From positions 62,001 to 126,000 of the forward strand of contig NZ_JAIOUB010000003.1 of NCBI RefSeq assembly GCF_019931215.1: a DNA stretch of 64,000 nt, written 5' to 3'. The notes under the pieces were generated by a model that did not search any database, was not told where the DNA came from, and saw nothing but the letters and a program-made list of their open reading frames with translations. The position numbers and the translations under genes are program-made. Positions 1-10,699 of this stretch are shown piece by piece (within the stretch, counting starts at the first letter, position 1; each line of letters opens with the position of its first letter). The stretch is from Alcanivorax limicola (GTDB lineage Bacteria; Pseudomonadota; Gammaproteobacteria; Pseudomonadales; Alcanivoracaceae).

Positions 1-1
1 G

Positions 2-1687
2 GGTGGCACCTTGCTTTACCAGGGTGTGGCCGGTGCGATGGATGCCGATGACGCTGTGAGGCCCGCGTTGCGGGAGTTCAGCGCGCCCATTGTTCGGCAG
101 CCTCTGACGCTGGCGTCTCCGGAGGCCGAGGCTGCCCCGGACAACCTGTCATTGAGATCGCAGATGGCGCGCCCGGAAGCCGTTGGCGAGGTGCGCCTCG
201 GGTTGTCCGGCACCTCGGTGGCGCGCCGTCAGCGGGAAATTCTGCTGGCCAGTCTGGGGCCGGCGCTGGTGGCAATTATCGCGGCCCTCTGGATCGCCGG
301 ACGCATGGCGCGCTCACTGTCGGCGCCGATTACGCGACTTTCGCGGCTGGTGCGCGTCATTCGTGGCGGCGGCTACCACGTGCGCGGGGCGACGCCCCTG
401 CGCGGCGAGCTGGGCGCCTTGCAGCGCGATATCAATGAGTTGGCCGCCGCGCTGGAACGGGCCCGCCGCGAACAGGATGCCGCGATGGATGACCTGCGGG
501 ATGCCAGCCAGCGCGCCGAGGCGGGTAGCCAGGCGAAAAGCGAGTTTCTGGCCATGATGAGCCATGAGTTGCGCACCCCGATGAATGGCGTGCTGGGCAT
601 GCTGCAATTGCTGGCGGTGACACCGTTGAGCCGCGAGCAGCAGGAATACGCCGGTGCGGCGGTGGAATCCACCAATCATCTGCTGGAAGTGATCAACGAT
701 ATTCTGGATTTCTCGCGCATAGAATCCGGGCGCATGGAGCTCGAACAGCTGTTCTTTTCGCCGGAAGAAATGCTGCGCAACTGTATGGCAAATTTCCGCT
801 CCCTGGCCGAGCAAAAGCAGCTGACCCTGGCGTTGCAGGGCGCCGAGGTCCTGCAGGGCCTGGAAGTGCGCTCCGACCCCACTCGCATGCGCCAGGTGCT
901 GAGCAACCTGGTGGCCAACGCCATCAAGTTTACCGAGCAGGGCCGGGTGACTGTGCGAGTCGATTGCCAGGCGGTGCCGGGTAGCAGTCGCACAGAGTTG
1001 CGTTTGTCGGTGGAAGATACCGGCATCGGTATTGCGCCGGACAAGCTGCCCGGGCTGTTCAACGCGTTTTCCCAGGTGGATTCCTCCACATCCAGGCGTT
1101 TTGGCGGGGCCGGGCTGGGGCTGGCGATTTCCCGCCGCCTGTGCAGCATGCTGGGCGGCCAGCTGACCGTGTCGAGTACGCCGGGGCAGGGCACCTGTTT
1201 TACGGCCGTGTTCATGCTCGACAGTCGGACCGGCAGCCGCCGCGCCCCAACGCCCGCAGCAACACAGTCGCCGACCTTGCAGGGGCGTGTGCTGCTGGTG
1301 GAGGACAATGACGTCAATCGCATGGTGGCAGAGCACATGCTCAGCGGCACCGGTGCTCTGGTGGTCACTGCCGAGCACGGCGATGCCGCACTGACGCTGC
1401 TGAACAGCCAGCACTTCGATTGCGTGTTGATGGATGTGCAGATGCCAGTACTGGATGGCCTCACGGCCACCCGGCGCTGGCGCCAGCAGGAAGCCGAGGC
1501 GGGCGCCCCGCGGGTGCCGATCATCGCCCTGACCGCCAATGCCCTCTCGGGCGAGCGTGAGCGCTGTCTGGCGGCCGGGATGGATGATTATCTGGCGAAG
1601 CCGTTCCAGCGCCACGCGTTACTCAACCTGGTCGCACGCTATCTCGACAAGGGCCCGGCCGAGACCGTGTGTCCTGACGGGGGCTGA
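2..1687 (+). CDS. Hybrid sensor histidine kinase, 5' end missing
   Basis: The reading frame is open from the first bases of the window, so the start and most of the sensor region lie upstream. What remains is a membrane segment (about nt 240-310), a HAMP-like linker, a HisKA domain with the motif SHELRTP (phospho-acceptor His codon at 563-565), an HATPase domain with an N-box (LVANAIKF) and G-boxes (DTGIGI, GAGLGLAI), and a receiver domain with phospho-acceptor Asp in MDVQMP (codon 1433-1435) and the conserved Lys in AKPF. There is no C-terminal Hpt domain, so phosphotransfer to a response regulator would need a separate Hpt protein. The layout recalls BarA/GacS, but GacS carries an Hpt domain, so no symbol is given. 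It is convergent with xseA. Confidence 0.9.
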   Translation, partial: GGTLLYQGVAGAMDADDAVRPALREFSAPIVRQPLTLASPEAEAAPDNLSLRSQMARPEAVGEVRLGLSGTSVARRQREILLASLGPALVAIIAALWIAGRMARSLSAPITRLSRLVRVIRGGGYHVRGATPLRGELGALQRDINELAAALERARREQDAAMDDLRDASQRAEAGSQAKSEFLAMMSHELRTPMNGVLGMLQLLAVTPLSREQQEYAGAAVESTNHLLEVINDILDFSRIESGRMELEQLFFSPEEMLRNCMANFRSLAEQKQLTLALQGAEVLQGLEVRSDPTRMRQVLSNLVANAIKFTEQGRVTVRVDCQAVPGSSRTELRLSVEDTGIGIAPDKLPGLFNAFSQVDSSTSRRFGGAGLGLAISRRLCSMLGGQLTVSSTPGQGTCFTAVFMLDSRTGSRRAPTPAATQSPTLQGRVLLVEDNDVNRMVAEHMLSGTGALVVTAEHGDAALTLLNSQHFDCVLMDVQMPVLDGLTATRRWRQQEAEAGAPRVPIIALTANALSGERERCLAAGMDDYLAKPFQRHALLNLVARYLDKGPAETVCPDGG

Positions 1688-1715
1688 TCGGTGCCCTGTT
1701 TGGTGTTCGGGGCTC

Positions 1716-3086
1716 TCAGGTGCGCTCGGGCAGCACCTCAGACAGAATGTCGCCGTCCACCAGCCGCGTGCGCAGGCGTGTGCCGGGTGTCACGTCCCGC
1801 ACTGAACGCAATGCATCGCTGTCAGACGCATCGCCGACAAAGGTGATGCTGTAGCCCCGCGCCAGCGTCGCCAACGGGCTGGCGGTTTGCAGGCGCTGCC
1901 CCAGTTGCCCCAGGGTGCGCTGGGCATCTTGCAGCGCTCGGGGCGCAGGCAGCCGTAGCCGCCGCGTCAGCGAATCGAGATGCAGCCGGTGGCGTTGCAC
2001 CCGGGCAGCGGGATTCTGGGCCCGCAGGCGCTGCCCCAGCTGATGCTGGCGCTGGTGTTGCATGGCCAGCTGGTGCTTCAGTTGCCGCCGCAGACGGGCG
2101 TCCAGCTCATCCAGCTGCTGGGCATACTGCTCCAGCTGCTGGTTCGGGTGGCGGATACGGCGGGACAAGGCAGTGACCCGCTCTGCGGCCAACGCCAGTT
2201 GCTGGCGCATCTGCCGCACCAGCCGCCGTTGCAGCGTGCGCAATAACTCGCCCGAGAGGCTCAGGTCCGGCCCCACCAGTTCTGCGGCGGCAGAGGGCGT
2301 GGGGGCGCGCAGATCGGCGGCGAAGTCGGTCAGCCCGGTGTCGATCTCGTGGCCGACGGCAGATACCACCGGAATGGCGCTGGCCGCCACATCCCGGGCC
2401 AATTGTTCATCGTTGAATGCCCACAGGTCCTCCAGAGACCCGCCGCCCCGGGCCAGAATCAGCACATCGCAGTCCTGACGGGCATTGGCCAGTGCCAGCG
2501 CAGCACGCAGCTGCCCCGGCGCGTCGCGGCCCTGCACGGCAGCGGGATAGACCAGCACCGGGATCTGCGGGCAACGGCGTTGCAGCACCTGCAGGATGTC
2601 CCGCACCGCCGCGCCACTGGGCGAGGTGATCAGGCCGATCTGCCGGGGCATGGCGGGCAGCGGCCGCTTGCGCTCCGGGTCAAACAGCCCCTCGGCGCGC
2701 AGCTTCTCCTTGAGCATCTCGAACTGCTGGCGCAGGCGGCCTTCACCGGCCTCCTCCATATGCTCAATGATCAGTTGGAAGTTGCCGCGCGGCACATACA
2801 GGCTGATGCGCGCCCGTACCAGCACCTGCAGGCCATTGCGGGGCTGGAACCGCAGCATCTGGTTACGGTTGCGGAACATGGCCGCATTGACCTGCGCCCG
2901 GTCGTCCTTGAGGCTGAAGTACAGGTGGCCGGAGCCGGGGCGGGACAGATTGGACAGCTCGCCCTCCAGCCAGACCAGCGGAAAGCTGCCTTCCAGCAGC
3001 CCCTGGGCCTCCAGATTCAGCCGGCTGACGCTGTAAACATGGCGTTCACCACCGGGGATGGGGGTATTCGGGGGAGAATTGATCAT
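1716..3086 (-). CDS. xseA: Exodeoxyribonuclease VII large subunit
   Basis: This 456-residue protein is the large subunit of exonuclease VII, which degrades single-stranded DNA to short oligonucleotides in DNA repair. The N-terminal OB-fold region ([20 protein letters not shown], then WLEGELSNL and GHLYFSLKD) and the catalytic core ([64 protein letters not shown]) are family hallmarks, followed by a long coiled-coil region and a C-terminal LARGYS motif. The length is normal for the family. It is divergent from guaB. The small subunit gene xseB is not in this window. Confidence 0.96.
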   Translation of the reverse strand: MINSPPNTPIPGGERHVYSVSRLNLEAQGLLEGSFPLVWLEGELSNLSRPGSGHLYFSLKDDRAQVNAAMFRNRNQMLRFQPRNGLQVLVRARISLYVPRGNFQLIIEHMEEAGEGRLRQQFEMLKEKLRAEGLFDPERKRPLPAMPRQIGLITSPSGAAVRDILQVLQRRCPQIPVLVYPAAVQGRDAPGQLRAALALANARQDCDVLILARGGGSLEDLWAFNDEQLARDVAASAIPVVSAVGHEIDTGLTDFAADLRAPTPSAAAELVGPDLSLSGELLRTLQRRLVRQMRQQLALAAERVTALSRRIRHPNQQLEQYAQQLDELDARLRRQLKHQLAMQHQRQHQLGQRLRAQNPAARVQRHRLHLDSLTRRLRLPAPRALQDAQRTLGQLGQRLQTASPLATLARGYSITFVGDASDSDALRSVRDVTPGTRLRTRLVDGDILSEVLPERT

Positions 3087-3104
3087 GGAGGCATACTACT
3101 GACA

Positions 3105-3133
3105 TTTACCCGACACGCGCCAGAGCCTATAAT
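3105..3133 (+). promoter_or_regulatory. Sigma70 promoter of guaB
   Basis: TTTACC at 3105-3110 is followed after exactly 17 bases by a perfect TATAAT at 3128-3133. The bases after the -10 box (TGCCCGC) are G+C-rich. A G+C-rich discriminator is typical of promoters under stringent (ppGpp) control, which is established for guaB in E. coli; that control here is an inference. Confidence 0.7.
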
Positions 3134-3172
3134 TGCCCGCTTAATTTTCGTTCATCACCTACGGTGCCTTTT

Positions 3173-4642
3173 ATGCTCAGAATTGTGCAAGAAGCACTGA
3201 CATTCGACGACGTTCTTCTGGTACCCGCCTACTCCGAAGTCCTGCCCAAGGATGTCTGCATCAAGACGCGTCTGACCCGTGACATCAGCCTGAACACCCC
3301 GCTGGTGTCGGCGGCCATGGACACGGTGACCGAGCATCGCCTGGCCATCGGCATGGCTCAGGAAGGCGGGATCGGTATTCTTCACAAGAGCATGGACGCC
3401 GAAGATCAGGCTCGCCATGTGCGCATGGTCAAGAAGTACGAGAGCGGCGTGGTGAAGGACCCGATTACCGTCGGCCCGGATACCACCGTGGCGGAGCTGC
3501 TGCGCATTACTGAAGCGCATAATATTTCCGGTGTACCCGTGGTGGATGGCGACAACGTAGTCGGCATTGTTACCAGCCGGGATACGCGCTTTGTCACGGA
3601 GTACAACCAGCCGGTATCGGCGGTGATGACGTCGAAGGACCGCCTGGTGACCGTGCAGGAAGGCGCCAGCGCCGAAGATGTGCAGGCACTGCTGCACCGT
3701 CATCGCATCGAAAAAGTTATCGTGGTGAACGAGACCGGCGCGCTGCGTGGTCTGATTACCGTAAAAGATATCGAGAAAGCCACCAACTACCCGAATGCCT
3801 GCAAGGACTCCCAGGGTCGCCTGCGCGTTGGCGCCGCTGTTGGCACCGGTGCAGATACCGAGCATCGTGTGCGGGCACTGGTTGAAGCCGGTGTGGATGT
3901 GATCGTGGTGGACACCGCCCACGGCCATTCCCAGGGCGTGCTGGATCGCGTGGCCTGGATCAAGAAAACCTTCCCGGACATTCAGGTTATCGGCGGCAAT
4001 ATCGCCACCGCTGACGCTGCTCGTGCACTGGCTGAGGCTGGCGCTGATGCGGTGAAAGTCGGCATCGGTCCGGGTTCCATCTGTACCACGCGTATCGTCG
4101 CTGGTATCGGTGTACCGCAGATTACCGCAATTTCCGAAGTGGCTGACGCACTGTTGAAGTATGACATCCCGTTGATCGCTGACGGCGGTGTCCGGTTTTC
4201 CGGTGATGTGTCCAAAGCCATCGCCGCGGGTGCCAGCTGCATCATGATCGGCTCCCTGCTGGCCGGTACTGAAGAGGCCCCCGGCGAAGTCGAGCTTTTC
4301 CAGGGCGGGTACTACAAGGCGTATCGCGGCATGGGCTCACTGGGTGCCATGGCCGGCAAGACCGGTTCCAGCGACCGTTATTTCCAGGACGCTGCGGCCG
4401 GCGTGGAAAAGCTGGTGCCGGAAGGCATTGAAGGTCGCGTCCCGTACAAGGGCCCGATGACCAATATCGTACATCAACTGATCGGCGGTTTGCGTGCGTC
4501 CATGGGCTATACCGGTTGCCGCGACATTAACGAAATGCGCACCAAGCCGTATTTCGTCAAGGTCACTAGTGCCGGCATGAAAGAGTCCCACGTGCACGAC
4601 GTTACCATCACCAAGGAAGCGCCCAACTACCCGGTGGGGTGA
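3173..4642 (+). CDS. guaB: IMP dehydrogenase
   Basis: Inosine-5'-monophosphate dehydrogenase oxidises IMP to XMP with NAD, the first committed step of GMP synthesis. From the ATG at 3173 ([20 protein letters not shown]) the protein is 489 residues, the usual length; a GTG at 3164 is in frame but would add three residues not expected in the family. The TIM barrel is interrupted by two CBS domains at about residues 93-145 and 152-205. The catalytic cysteine is C304 in GPGSICTTR, and the mobile flap and active-site segments ([27 protein letters not shown]) are present. It is followed by guaA, the next enzyme of the pathway, after a gap holding a hairpin. Confidence 0.98.
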   Translation: MLRIVQEALTFDDVLLVPAYSEVLPKDVCIKTRLTRDISLNTPLVSAAMDTVTEHRLAIGMAQEGGIGILHKSMDAEDQARHVRMVKKYESGVVKDPITVGPDTTVAELLRITEAHNISGVPVVDGDNVVGIVTSRDTRFVTEYNQPVSAVMTSKDRLVTVQEGASAEDVQALLHRHRIEKVIVVNETGALRGLITVKDIEKATNYPNACKDSQGRLRVGAAVGTGADTEHRVRALVEAGVDVIVVDTAHGHSQGVLDRVAWIKKTFPDIQVIGGNIATADAARALAEAGADAVKVGIGPGSICTTRIVAGIGVPQITAISEVADALLKYDIPLIADGGVRFSGDVSKAIAAGASCIMIGSLLAGTEEAPGEVELFQGGYYKAYRGMGSLGAMAGKTGSSDRYFQDAAAGVEKLVPEGIEGRVPYKGPMTNIVHQLIGGLRASMGYTGCRDINEMRTKPYFVKVTSAGMKESHVHDVTITKEAPNYPVG

Positions 4643-4690
4643 GCCGCGATCGACGCATAGCGTCACAGCGCGGCGAAGCAGCGAGGCAAC

Positions 4691-4719
4691 GGCCGGCAAA
4701 CTTGCCGGCCTTTGTGTTT
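4691..4719 (+). terminator. Terminator-like hairpin between guaB and guaA
   Basis: GGCCGGCAA (4691-4699) pairs with TTGCCGGCC (4702-4710) and is followed by TTTGTGTTT. The shape fits an intrinsic terminator, or partial attenuator, inside the guaBA cluster. guaA would then depend on read-through or on its own promoter in the 4711-4769 gap. Confidence 0.6.
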
Positions 4720-4769
4720 GATACTGAATTATTCATACCGGGCGACACCAGCCCCGAGCGGACAACGCC

Positions 4770-6341
4770 ATGAAAGATATTCATTCCCAGCGCATCCTGA
4801 TTCTGGATTTCGGTTCCCAGTACACCCAGCTGATTGCTCGCCGTGTGCGCGAAATCGGGGTTTACTGCGAAATTCGTGCCTTTGATATGGATGATGCGGA
4901 AATTCGCGCGTTTGATCCCACCGGGGTGATTCTTTCCGGCGGCCCGGAAACCGTGACCATGACCGAAACCCCCCGGGCACCGCAGCGCGTATTCGAGCAC
5001 GGCGTACCGGTGCTGGGTATCTGCTACGGCATGCAGACCATGGCCTCCCAGCTGGGCGGCGCGGTGATCCACGGCGAGAAGCATGAATTCGGCTACGCCC
5101 GCGTGCAGAAAACCGGCGGCAGCCGTCTGCTGGATGGCATCACCGATCACGAAGAAGCAGGACACGATTTCCTGGACGTCTGGATGAGCCACGGCGACCG
5201 CGTTGAAAGCGTACCGGAAGGCTTTCTGGTCACGGCCAGCACCGGCTCCTGCCCCGTCGCCGGCATGGCCGACGACGAGCGCCGATTCTACGGCGTGCAG
5301 TTTCATCCGGAAGTGACGCACACCTTGCAGGGCGGTCGCCTGCTGGAACGTTTCGTTCGCGACATCTGCGGCTGCGAGAAACTGTGGACACCCGACAACA
5401 TCATTGAAGACGCCATCGAACAGATTCGGGAACAGGTGCGCGACGAAGAAGTGATCCTGGGCCTGTCCGGCGGCGTCGATTCCTCCGTGGTCGCCGCACT
5501 GCTGCACAAGGCCATTGGCGACCAGCTCACCTGCGTGTTTGTCGACAACGGCCTGCTGCGTCACCGCGAAGGTGACCAGGTGATGGAAATGTTTGCCGAG
5601 AACATGGGCGTCAAAGTGATCCGCGTTGACGCCGAAGACCTGTTCCTGGGCAAACTCGCCGGCGTTGAAGACCCGGAGAAGAAACGCAAGATCATCGGCA
5701 ATACCTTCATCGATATTTTTGACGACCAGGCATCAAAGCTGACCAACGCAAACTGGCTGGCCCAGGGCACCATCTATCCTGACGTCATCGAATCCGCCGC
5801 CAGCAAGACCGGCAAGGCCCACGTGATCAAATCACACCACAATGTGGGCGGCCTGCCGGAACACATGAAGCTGAAACTGGTGGAACCCCTGCGCGAACTG
5901 TTCAAGGATGAAGTGCGCAAGATCGGCCTGGAACTGGGCCTGCCCTACGACATGGTTTACCGCCACCCCTTCCCGGGCCCCGGCCTCGGCGTGCGTATCC
6001 TCGGCGAAGTGAAAAAGGAATACGCCGACACCCTGCGGCTGGCCGATGACATCTTCATCACCGAACTCCGCGCCGCTGGCCTGTACCACAAGACCAGCCA
6101 GGCCTTCACCGTGTTCCTGCCGGTGAAATCCGTCGGCGTGGTCGGCGACGCCCGCCGCTACGAATACGTGGTGGCCCTGCGTGCGGTGGAAACCATCGAC
6201 TTCATGACCGCCCGCTGGGCACATCTGCCCTATGATTTCCTGGAAACGGTATCCAGCCGCATCATCAACGAAATCCCGGGCATCAGCCGGGTGACCTACG
6301 ACATTTCCTCGAAGCCGCCTGCGACGATTGAGTGGGAGTGA
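4770..6341 (+). CDS. guaA: GMP synthase (glutamine-hydrolysing)
   Basis: GMP synthetase aminates XMP to GMP using glutamine and ATP. The 523-residue protein has an N-terminal class I glutamine amidotransferase domain with nucleophile C85 (GICYGMQ) and H179/E181 (QFHPEVTHT), an ATP pyrophosphatase domain with the P-loop SGGVDSS at 233-239, and the C-terminal dimerisation domain ending in PPATIEWE. Length and motifs are canonical. It lies 127 bp after guaB on the same strand. The region downstream of its stop begins the low-G+C insertion. Confidence 0.98.
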   Translation: MKDIHSQRILILDFGSQYTQLIARRVREIGVYCEIRAFDMDDAEIRAFDPTGVILSGGPETVTMTETPRAPQRVFEHGVPVLGICYGMQTMASQLGGAVIHGEKHEFGYARVQKTGGSRLLDGITDHEEAGHDFLDVWMSHGDRVESVPEGFLVTASTGSCPVAGMADDERRFYGVQFHPEVTHTLQGGRLLERFVRDICGCEKLWTPDNIIEDAIEQIREQVRDEEVILGLSGGVDSSVVAALLHKAIGDQLTCVFVDNGLLRHREGDQVMEMFAENMGVKVIRVDAEDLFLGKLAGVEDPEKKRKIIGNTFIDIFDDQASKLTNANWLAQGTIYPDVIESAASKTGKAHVIKSHHNVGGLPEHMKLKLVEPLRELFKDEVRKIGLELGLPYDMVYRHPFPGPGLGVRILGEVKKEYADTLRLADDIFITELRAAGLYHKTSQAFTVFLPVKSVGVVGDARRYEYVVALRAVETIDFMTARWAHLPYDFLETVSSRIINEIPGISRVTYDISSKPPATIEWE

Positions 6342-6395
6342 TCTCTCCGAGTCCTGTTTTGCTCACACGTCGCTGACGGGGCGGGATAATGGTGG

Positions 6396-6549
6396 TTAGA
6401 TAGCGTTTGAGGGAAACAGACTACGCGGTTCGAACTGTTTCTCCAGGCGCTTTCCCGGTTATGTCTCGTTCGGCAGTCTGATGTGCATGGTGTGCTGTAG
6501 ATGTCTGGTGCGTGGTCAGATCAAATCAGTACAGCTTGCGCCAGTGGCT
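6396..6549 (-). pseudogene. Decayed 3' fragment of a second arylamine N-acetyltransferase gene
   Basis: Two blocks match the intact nat gene on the same strand. Block 1 (6408-6500) aligns with 10718-10812 without indels; its minus-strand translation keeps TMHIRLPNE, GKRLEKQFEPRSLFPSNAI against TMRIRLPNK, RKRLEEQFASRDLFPSRAI, but has an internal TAA stop. Block 2 (6514-6549) aligns with 11015-11050 (SHWRKLY-stop-FDLT against GHWRTLYRFDLT), with a second in-frame stop. About 190 bp that separate the blocks in nat are deleted here, and no 5' part is visible. Identity in block 1 is roughly three quarters or more by eye, so this is a diverged copy, not a recent duplicate. Confidence 0.85.
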
Positions 6550-6647
6550 GCCGCCGACCGCCCGTTGGGCCCTGCCATTCGGTGCTGTCAGTGGGGCAGT
6601 AGTGCGGAATTGGCTGGAGAGATAGGACAAAGCTAGAGGGCCAAGGT

Positions 6648-9600
6648 ATGAGGTTTTTCGCTAATGGGCCAGCTATACCCGATCTCCTTCTTGAAAGATG
6701 CGATGCAGGCCGTGTCGTATTTCTTTGCGGTGCAGGCGTTTCACTTCCATCGGGAATGCCGAGCTTCATTGGTTTGACTAGGCATGTCATTGATTTCTTC
6801 GATCCTGAATCATCTTCGGAGATCATGACTGCATTTCAGCCATGGCTCGATGAGCCTTCCGCAGCAAACGTGCCGTTAGACCAAATCTTCAATCTTCTGC
6901 ACCAAGAGTATGGGAAAAATGAGGTCAATGCGCTTGTCACGGAGCGATTGCGCTCTGAGCATATGGCGGGCGGCGTTGGTCGCGAGCACGGACTGATCAA
7001 ACGTATCTCCTCGAATCCGCATGGAGTGCCGCAGGTTGTCACCACGAACTTCGATCTGCTCTTCGAGGCTGACGAAGTTGCCGATTTCAAGGTTCACGTT
7101 CCTCCCGCTTTCCCTGATCTTGCATTAGGAGCTCCGGTAGATGGTGTCACATACCTGCATGGAAGACTTGCGTCCGTAGAGGCAGATCAGCATGCCTATG
7201 TACTGAGCAGTGCTGACTTCGGAAGAGCCTACCTCTCCGAAGCTTGGGCTACGAACTTTGTTAGGAATCTGCTCGAGTATTACACAGTTGTTCTGGTGGG
7301 ATATCAGGCTGAAGATCCACCTGTGAAGTATTTGCTTCAAGGTTTGAATCACGATGATCAGTTTGACCGTTCGCGGCTTTATGCTTTTGACAAAGGCCGG
7401 CCAGAAGACATTGAAGCGAAATGGCGTGATAGAGGCGTGACTGCCATCGCTTATGAAGATCATTTTCAGCTTTGGGAAACCCTAGAGGCCTGGGCGGTGC
7501 GCGCCGATGACCCGCGGGCATGGAGGGCTGGTGTTCTCGATTCGACTTATTCTGATCCCAAGGTTTTGGCTCCTCATGAACGTGGAAAAGTTGCTCACGT
7601 ATTGCGCTCGGTACAGGGGGCGAAGATTTTTTCTGAAATAGATCCTCTGCCTCATCCAGAATGGATTTGTGTGCTGGACGGGGTTGTCAGGTCAGCAAAG
7701 GCGGCTGGCGGGTATAGTCAAGATGTTGAAACTTTTTCGCCTTACTTGGCTTATGGTCTAGACGATGATCTAGAGAGGGGTGAAGAGGCGGGCTATCTGA
7801 GAGAAATCAGGAACGATGATTTGCTGGAGTGGAGAGAGGGAGACGATAACCCTGCAGATTTCCACTGCCTCGGCGATCGGCAGATTGAGGGACAAGAAGC
7901 GATTCCGCCTAGGCTTTGGCACATGATGAAATGGATTGATAGATCGATAAGAAGCCCGGTCATTGCTTGGTGGGCGGCTCAAAAAAAAGGCTTGCATCCA
8001 CGGCTCATTGCACAGCTCAGACTGTCTTTGTGGCGAGAAGAAGATCTGGATGAGAAGGCTCGGCACGTATGGAGTTTGATTCTGGAGTGTCATCGTGATG
8101 CTCGTAATCGTGACTGGGGCGAGAGCTGGTTCCATCTCAATAGAAGAATAGCTAAAGAGGGTTGGACGGGTAGCGTCTTAAGGGATCTTGATCGCGCACT
8201 TCAGCCTCGATTGGCGATGGCGCAACCTTTAGGTGTTCGTCGATCAAAACCTCCTCCGGAGAGGTGGGCAGAGACGAACATTGAAGATGTGGTCATGTTC
8301 GAGGTGAAGTTGCTGGATATGCATGGGCAGGGTCTTGATGTGCCTGATGAAATGATAAGTGATGTTCTGAGAATCCTGGAGTATCAAATATCTGCAGCCT
8401 CCGGCACATTGACTGATCTCGATGTCGCCAGCTTCGCCACGCCTACAGTTTATCCAGGTCGAGAAATGGATGATGGGGAAGGAGATTTATCTTCTGTCGA
8501 AGTTTTAATTCTCTTTGTGAAGATCTATGACCGTCTTGTTGCTCTAGATCCGGATCTAGCAAAAGTACACGCCATGACTTGGGATCAAGGCGATAAGTAC
8601 TTCTTCCGTAAGTTGAAGCTATATGCCTTATCAAAGCCAAATGTATTTTCGGCCGTTCGCGCGGTCGAGGTGCTTATGTCTTTTGATCAAGAGTCATTCT
8701 GGGATTTCGGGGTGGCCAGAGAGTTGCTCTTTCTGGTTGAGGATCGATGGCCGGAATTTTCTGTGGCTGATAAGGATCGTCTTGCAGAGCGTCTACTCGC
8801 CGGCCCAGATCAAAGATTCTACTGGGCTGATGGTGCCTATCCCGAAATACGTGATGGGATCATAGCAAGATATGGTAGATATCTTCAGTTGAAAGGTTGC
8901 GGGCTATCTGAGCCACATTCGGCAGCGCTCGAGAAGATTATTTCTGATATTCCTGATTGGGATGATAGCTTGGCGGTTTCAACCGTGGCGCAATACGGAT
9001 TACATATCGGCTGGGTTGGAACAGATGAATCCCCGGCTGCCATTCTTGATCTTCCGGTCGGCGAAATAGTGGCTATGGCCAAGGTTAAGACCGGTTTGGA
9101 GCGGGGCTTTGGTAATTTCAATGAGGAGCGACCGTTCACTGGGCTTGTAAAGATCAACCCGAGGAAGGCCCTTGCAGCTTTAACTGCGGCTGCTAGGTCC
9201 GGCGAATACCCAGCAGCGTTCTGGTCGGCTCTGATTGCTGAGATGCCTAAGGAGACTTCTCCACGGTTTAAGTTGCTTTATTTGCACAGACTCAGAAATC
9301 TTCCGTGCCCAGTAGTGGTTGAGCTTCGCTATGTTCTTGGAAGGTGGTTGGGGCGGAATTTTACGGCTGCTATTGAGTTGGACGAGCAGCTTGCTTTGCA
9401 GCTCTATGATCACATAGTGGATTGTGTCTTGGCTGCTGGAGATGAAGTATCAAGGAGTGCTACAGGCGGGGTACTTCAAGTAGGAGAATCTCTCGAGCGG
9501 TCCACACGAACCTATGACCAAGCGATCAATGCTCCCCTGGGGATGTGTGCAGAAGCTCTGATCCAGGCTGTTCTAGGCGAGACTCAAGAAAAAGGTTCAT

Positions 9601-10460
9601 CGGTTCCGGATCATATTAAGTTACGGTTGGAGCGCCTTTTTTCGGCCGGTGGAGAAGGAGCTAATCACGCCGTGGCAATCTGCATGCGCCGATTGAACCG
9701 GCTCATGCACGTTGATCCTGCCTGGACGGAAGTTCGCCTGCTTCCCATGTTGGCTTTTGATCACCCGGCAACTGAGCCAGCTTGGAGCGGATTTTTGCAT
9801 ACATCTGGCGTTCCCTCTCCGCAGCTTGTAGTGCTCCTGAAGCCCTTGCTCCTCAAGCTTTATCCATGGATAGAGGCATTCTATTGGAAGGCGGATGTCT
9901 CGGATGCGCCAGCTTTATGGCTGGCCCATATGTGCGTTTTCGCTGAGGGGGAGGCGTGCGGCCTTACTCAGAAAGAAATGAAAAGCGCCTTGCGGCGAAT
10001 GAGTGACGGAGTGCGCAGCCACGTCATATTCTGGCTTTGCGAAGTAGGTGGATCGAAAGACGATGGCTGGAATAGGGTTGTTATCCCGTTCATCGAGAAT
10101 GTGTGGCCTAGAGAGCGTAAATTCCGAACGGGGTCGTCTTCATTGTCTTGGATTAGGCTCCTTGCTCGTGCTGAAGGTGATTTTCCTGCGGTCTATTCCG
10201 CAGTAAAGCGGTTCTTGGTGCCTTTTGAGGGGGGTAGTCATGCTCTTCATCGGTTCATGCGGGGGGGGATGGAGAGTGACCCAATTACCGTTCGTTATCC
10301 TGACGCCACCTTGGACTTCATGAATACCGTAACCCCACAGACTCTGACTCGCGCCCCCTATGATTTGCCCAAGATTCTTGCGCTAATTGCAGAGGCGAAG
10401 CCTGATTTGACCGCTGATCCAAGATATCTTCGCTTGATTGATCTTGTAGAGCGGTACTAA
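6648..10460 (+). CDS. SIR2-domain protein with long C-terminal extension, candidate antiphage NADase
   Basis: The 1270-residue protein starts with a SIR2-like Rossmann domain: NAD-binding GAGVSLPSGMPSF (GAGVS at 28-32), VTTNFD with N134, YLHG with H171, and GYQAEDPP at 218-225. N134 and H171 sit where the catalytic Asn and His fall in defence-associated sirtuins. The remaining roughly 950 residues look mainly alpha-helical and Trp-rich with no motif I can name; this may be the DUF4020-type extension found on some SIR2 proteins, unverified. Known relatives deplete NAD on phage infection and cause abortive infection; that role here is inferred. No partner gene is adjacent. Base composition is clearly lower in G+C than both flanks, and the gene lies between two nat sequences, both signs of transfer. 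Start: ATG 6648 after AGAGGGCCAAGG. Confidence 0.85.
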   Translation: MRFFANGPAIPDLLLERCDAGRVVFLCGAGVSLPSGMPSFIGLTRHVIDFFDPESSSEIMTAFQPWLDEPSAANVPLDQIFNLLHQEYGKNEVNALVTERLRSEHMAGGVGREHGLIKRISSNPHGVPQVVTTNFDLLFEADEVADFKVHVPPAFPDLALGAPVDGVTYLHGRLASVEADQHAYVLSSADFGRAYLSEAWATNFVRNLLEYYTVVLVGYQAEDPPVKYLLQGLNHDDQFDRSRLYAFDKGRPEDIEAKWRDRGVTAIAYEDHFQLWETLEAWAVRADDPRAWRAGVLDSTYSDPKVLAPHERGKVAHVLRSVQGAKIFSEIDPLPHPEWICVLDGVVRSAKAAGGYSQDVETFSPYLAYGLDDDLERGEEAGYLREIRNDDLLEWREGDDNPADFHCLGDRQIEGQEAIPPRLWHMMKWIDRSIRSPVIAWWAAQKKGLHPRLIAQLRLSLWREEDLDEKARHVWSLILECHRDARNRDWGESWFHLNRRIAKEGWTGSVLRDLDRALQPRLAMAQPLGVRRSKPPPERWAETNIEDVVMFEVKLLDMHGQGLDVPDEMISDVLRILEYQISAASGTLTDLDVASFATPTVYPGREMDDGEGDLSSVEVLILFVKIYDRLVALDPDLAKVHAMTWDQGDKYFFRKLKLYALSKPNVFSAVRAVEVLMSFDQESFWDFGVARELLFLVEDRWPEFSVADKDRLAERLLAGPDQRFYWADGAYPEIRDGIIARYGRYLQLKGCGLSEPHSAALEKIISDIPDWDDSLAVSTVAQYGLHIGWVGTDESPAAILDLPVGEIVAMAKVKTGLERGFGNFNEERPFTGLVKINPRKALAALTAAARSGEYPAAFWSALIAEMPKETSPRFKLLYLHRLRNLPCPVVVELRYVLGRWLGRNFTAAIELDEQLALQLYDHIVDCVLAAGDEVSRSATGGVLQVGESLERSTRTYDQAINAPLGMCAEALIQAVLGETQEKGSSVPDHIKLRLERLFSAGGEGANHAVAICMRRLNRLMHVDPAWTEVRLLPMLAFDHPATEPAWSGFLHTSGVPSPQLVVLLKPLLLKLYPWIEAFYWKADVSDAPALWLAHMCVFAEGEACGLTQKEMKSALRRMSDGVRSHVIFWLCEVGGSKDDGWNRVVIPFIENVWPRERKFRTGSSSLSWIRLLARAEGDFPAVYSAVKRFLVPFEGGSHALHRFMRGGMESDPITVRYPDATLDFMNTVTPQTLTRAPYDLPKILALIAEAKPDLTADPRYLRLIDLVERY

Positions 10461-10699
10461 ATCGTGGTCTTGATTGTTACTCTAATAGCTGCGGTTGTCC
10501 TCCCGGCAGGGAGGCGGCATGGTTGCTGATTTGGAAGAGGGGAACGTCGGTGTTACGTTGTATTCTTAGTCGTACTGGTGGGAGCTTCTAGGGTTTTAAC
10601 ACACTGACCTAAAAAGAGCTATTTGTCCATTTTGTAATTGGGTAGGAGCGACTTTCCCAAGTTCTATTCCTTCTCGGATGACGTGCTCACGTGGCTGGG

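Noticed and set aside
314-1615. A 433-codon minus-strand frame
   Set aside because: Lies opposite the histidine kinase HisKA-HATPase-receiver domains; low-complexity His/Gln-rich translation typical of a shadow frame.
6396-6549. A functional small gene between guaA and the SIR2 gene
   Set aside because: The similarity to nat includes two in-frame stops and an internal deletion, so it is a relic.
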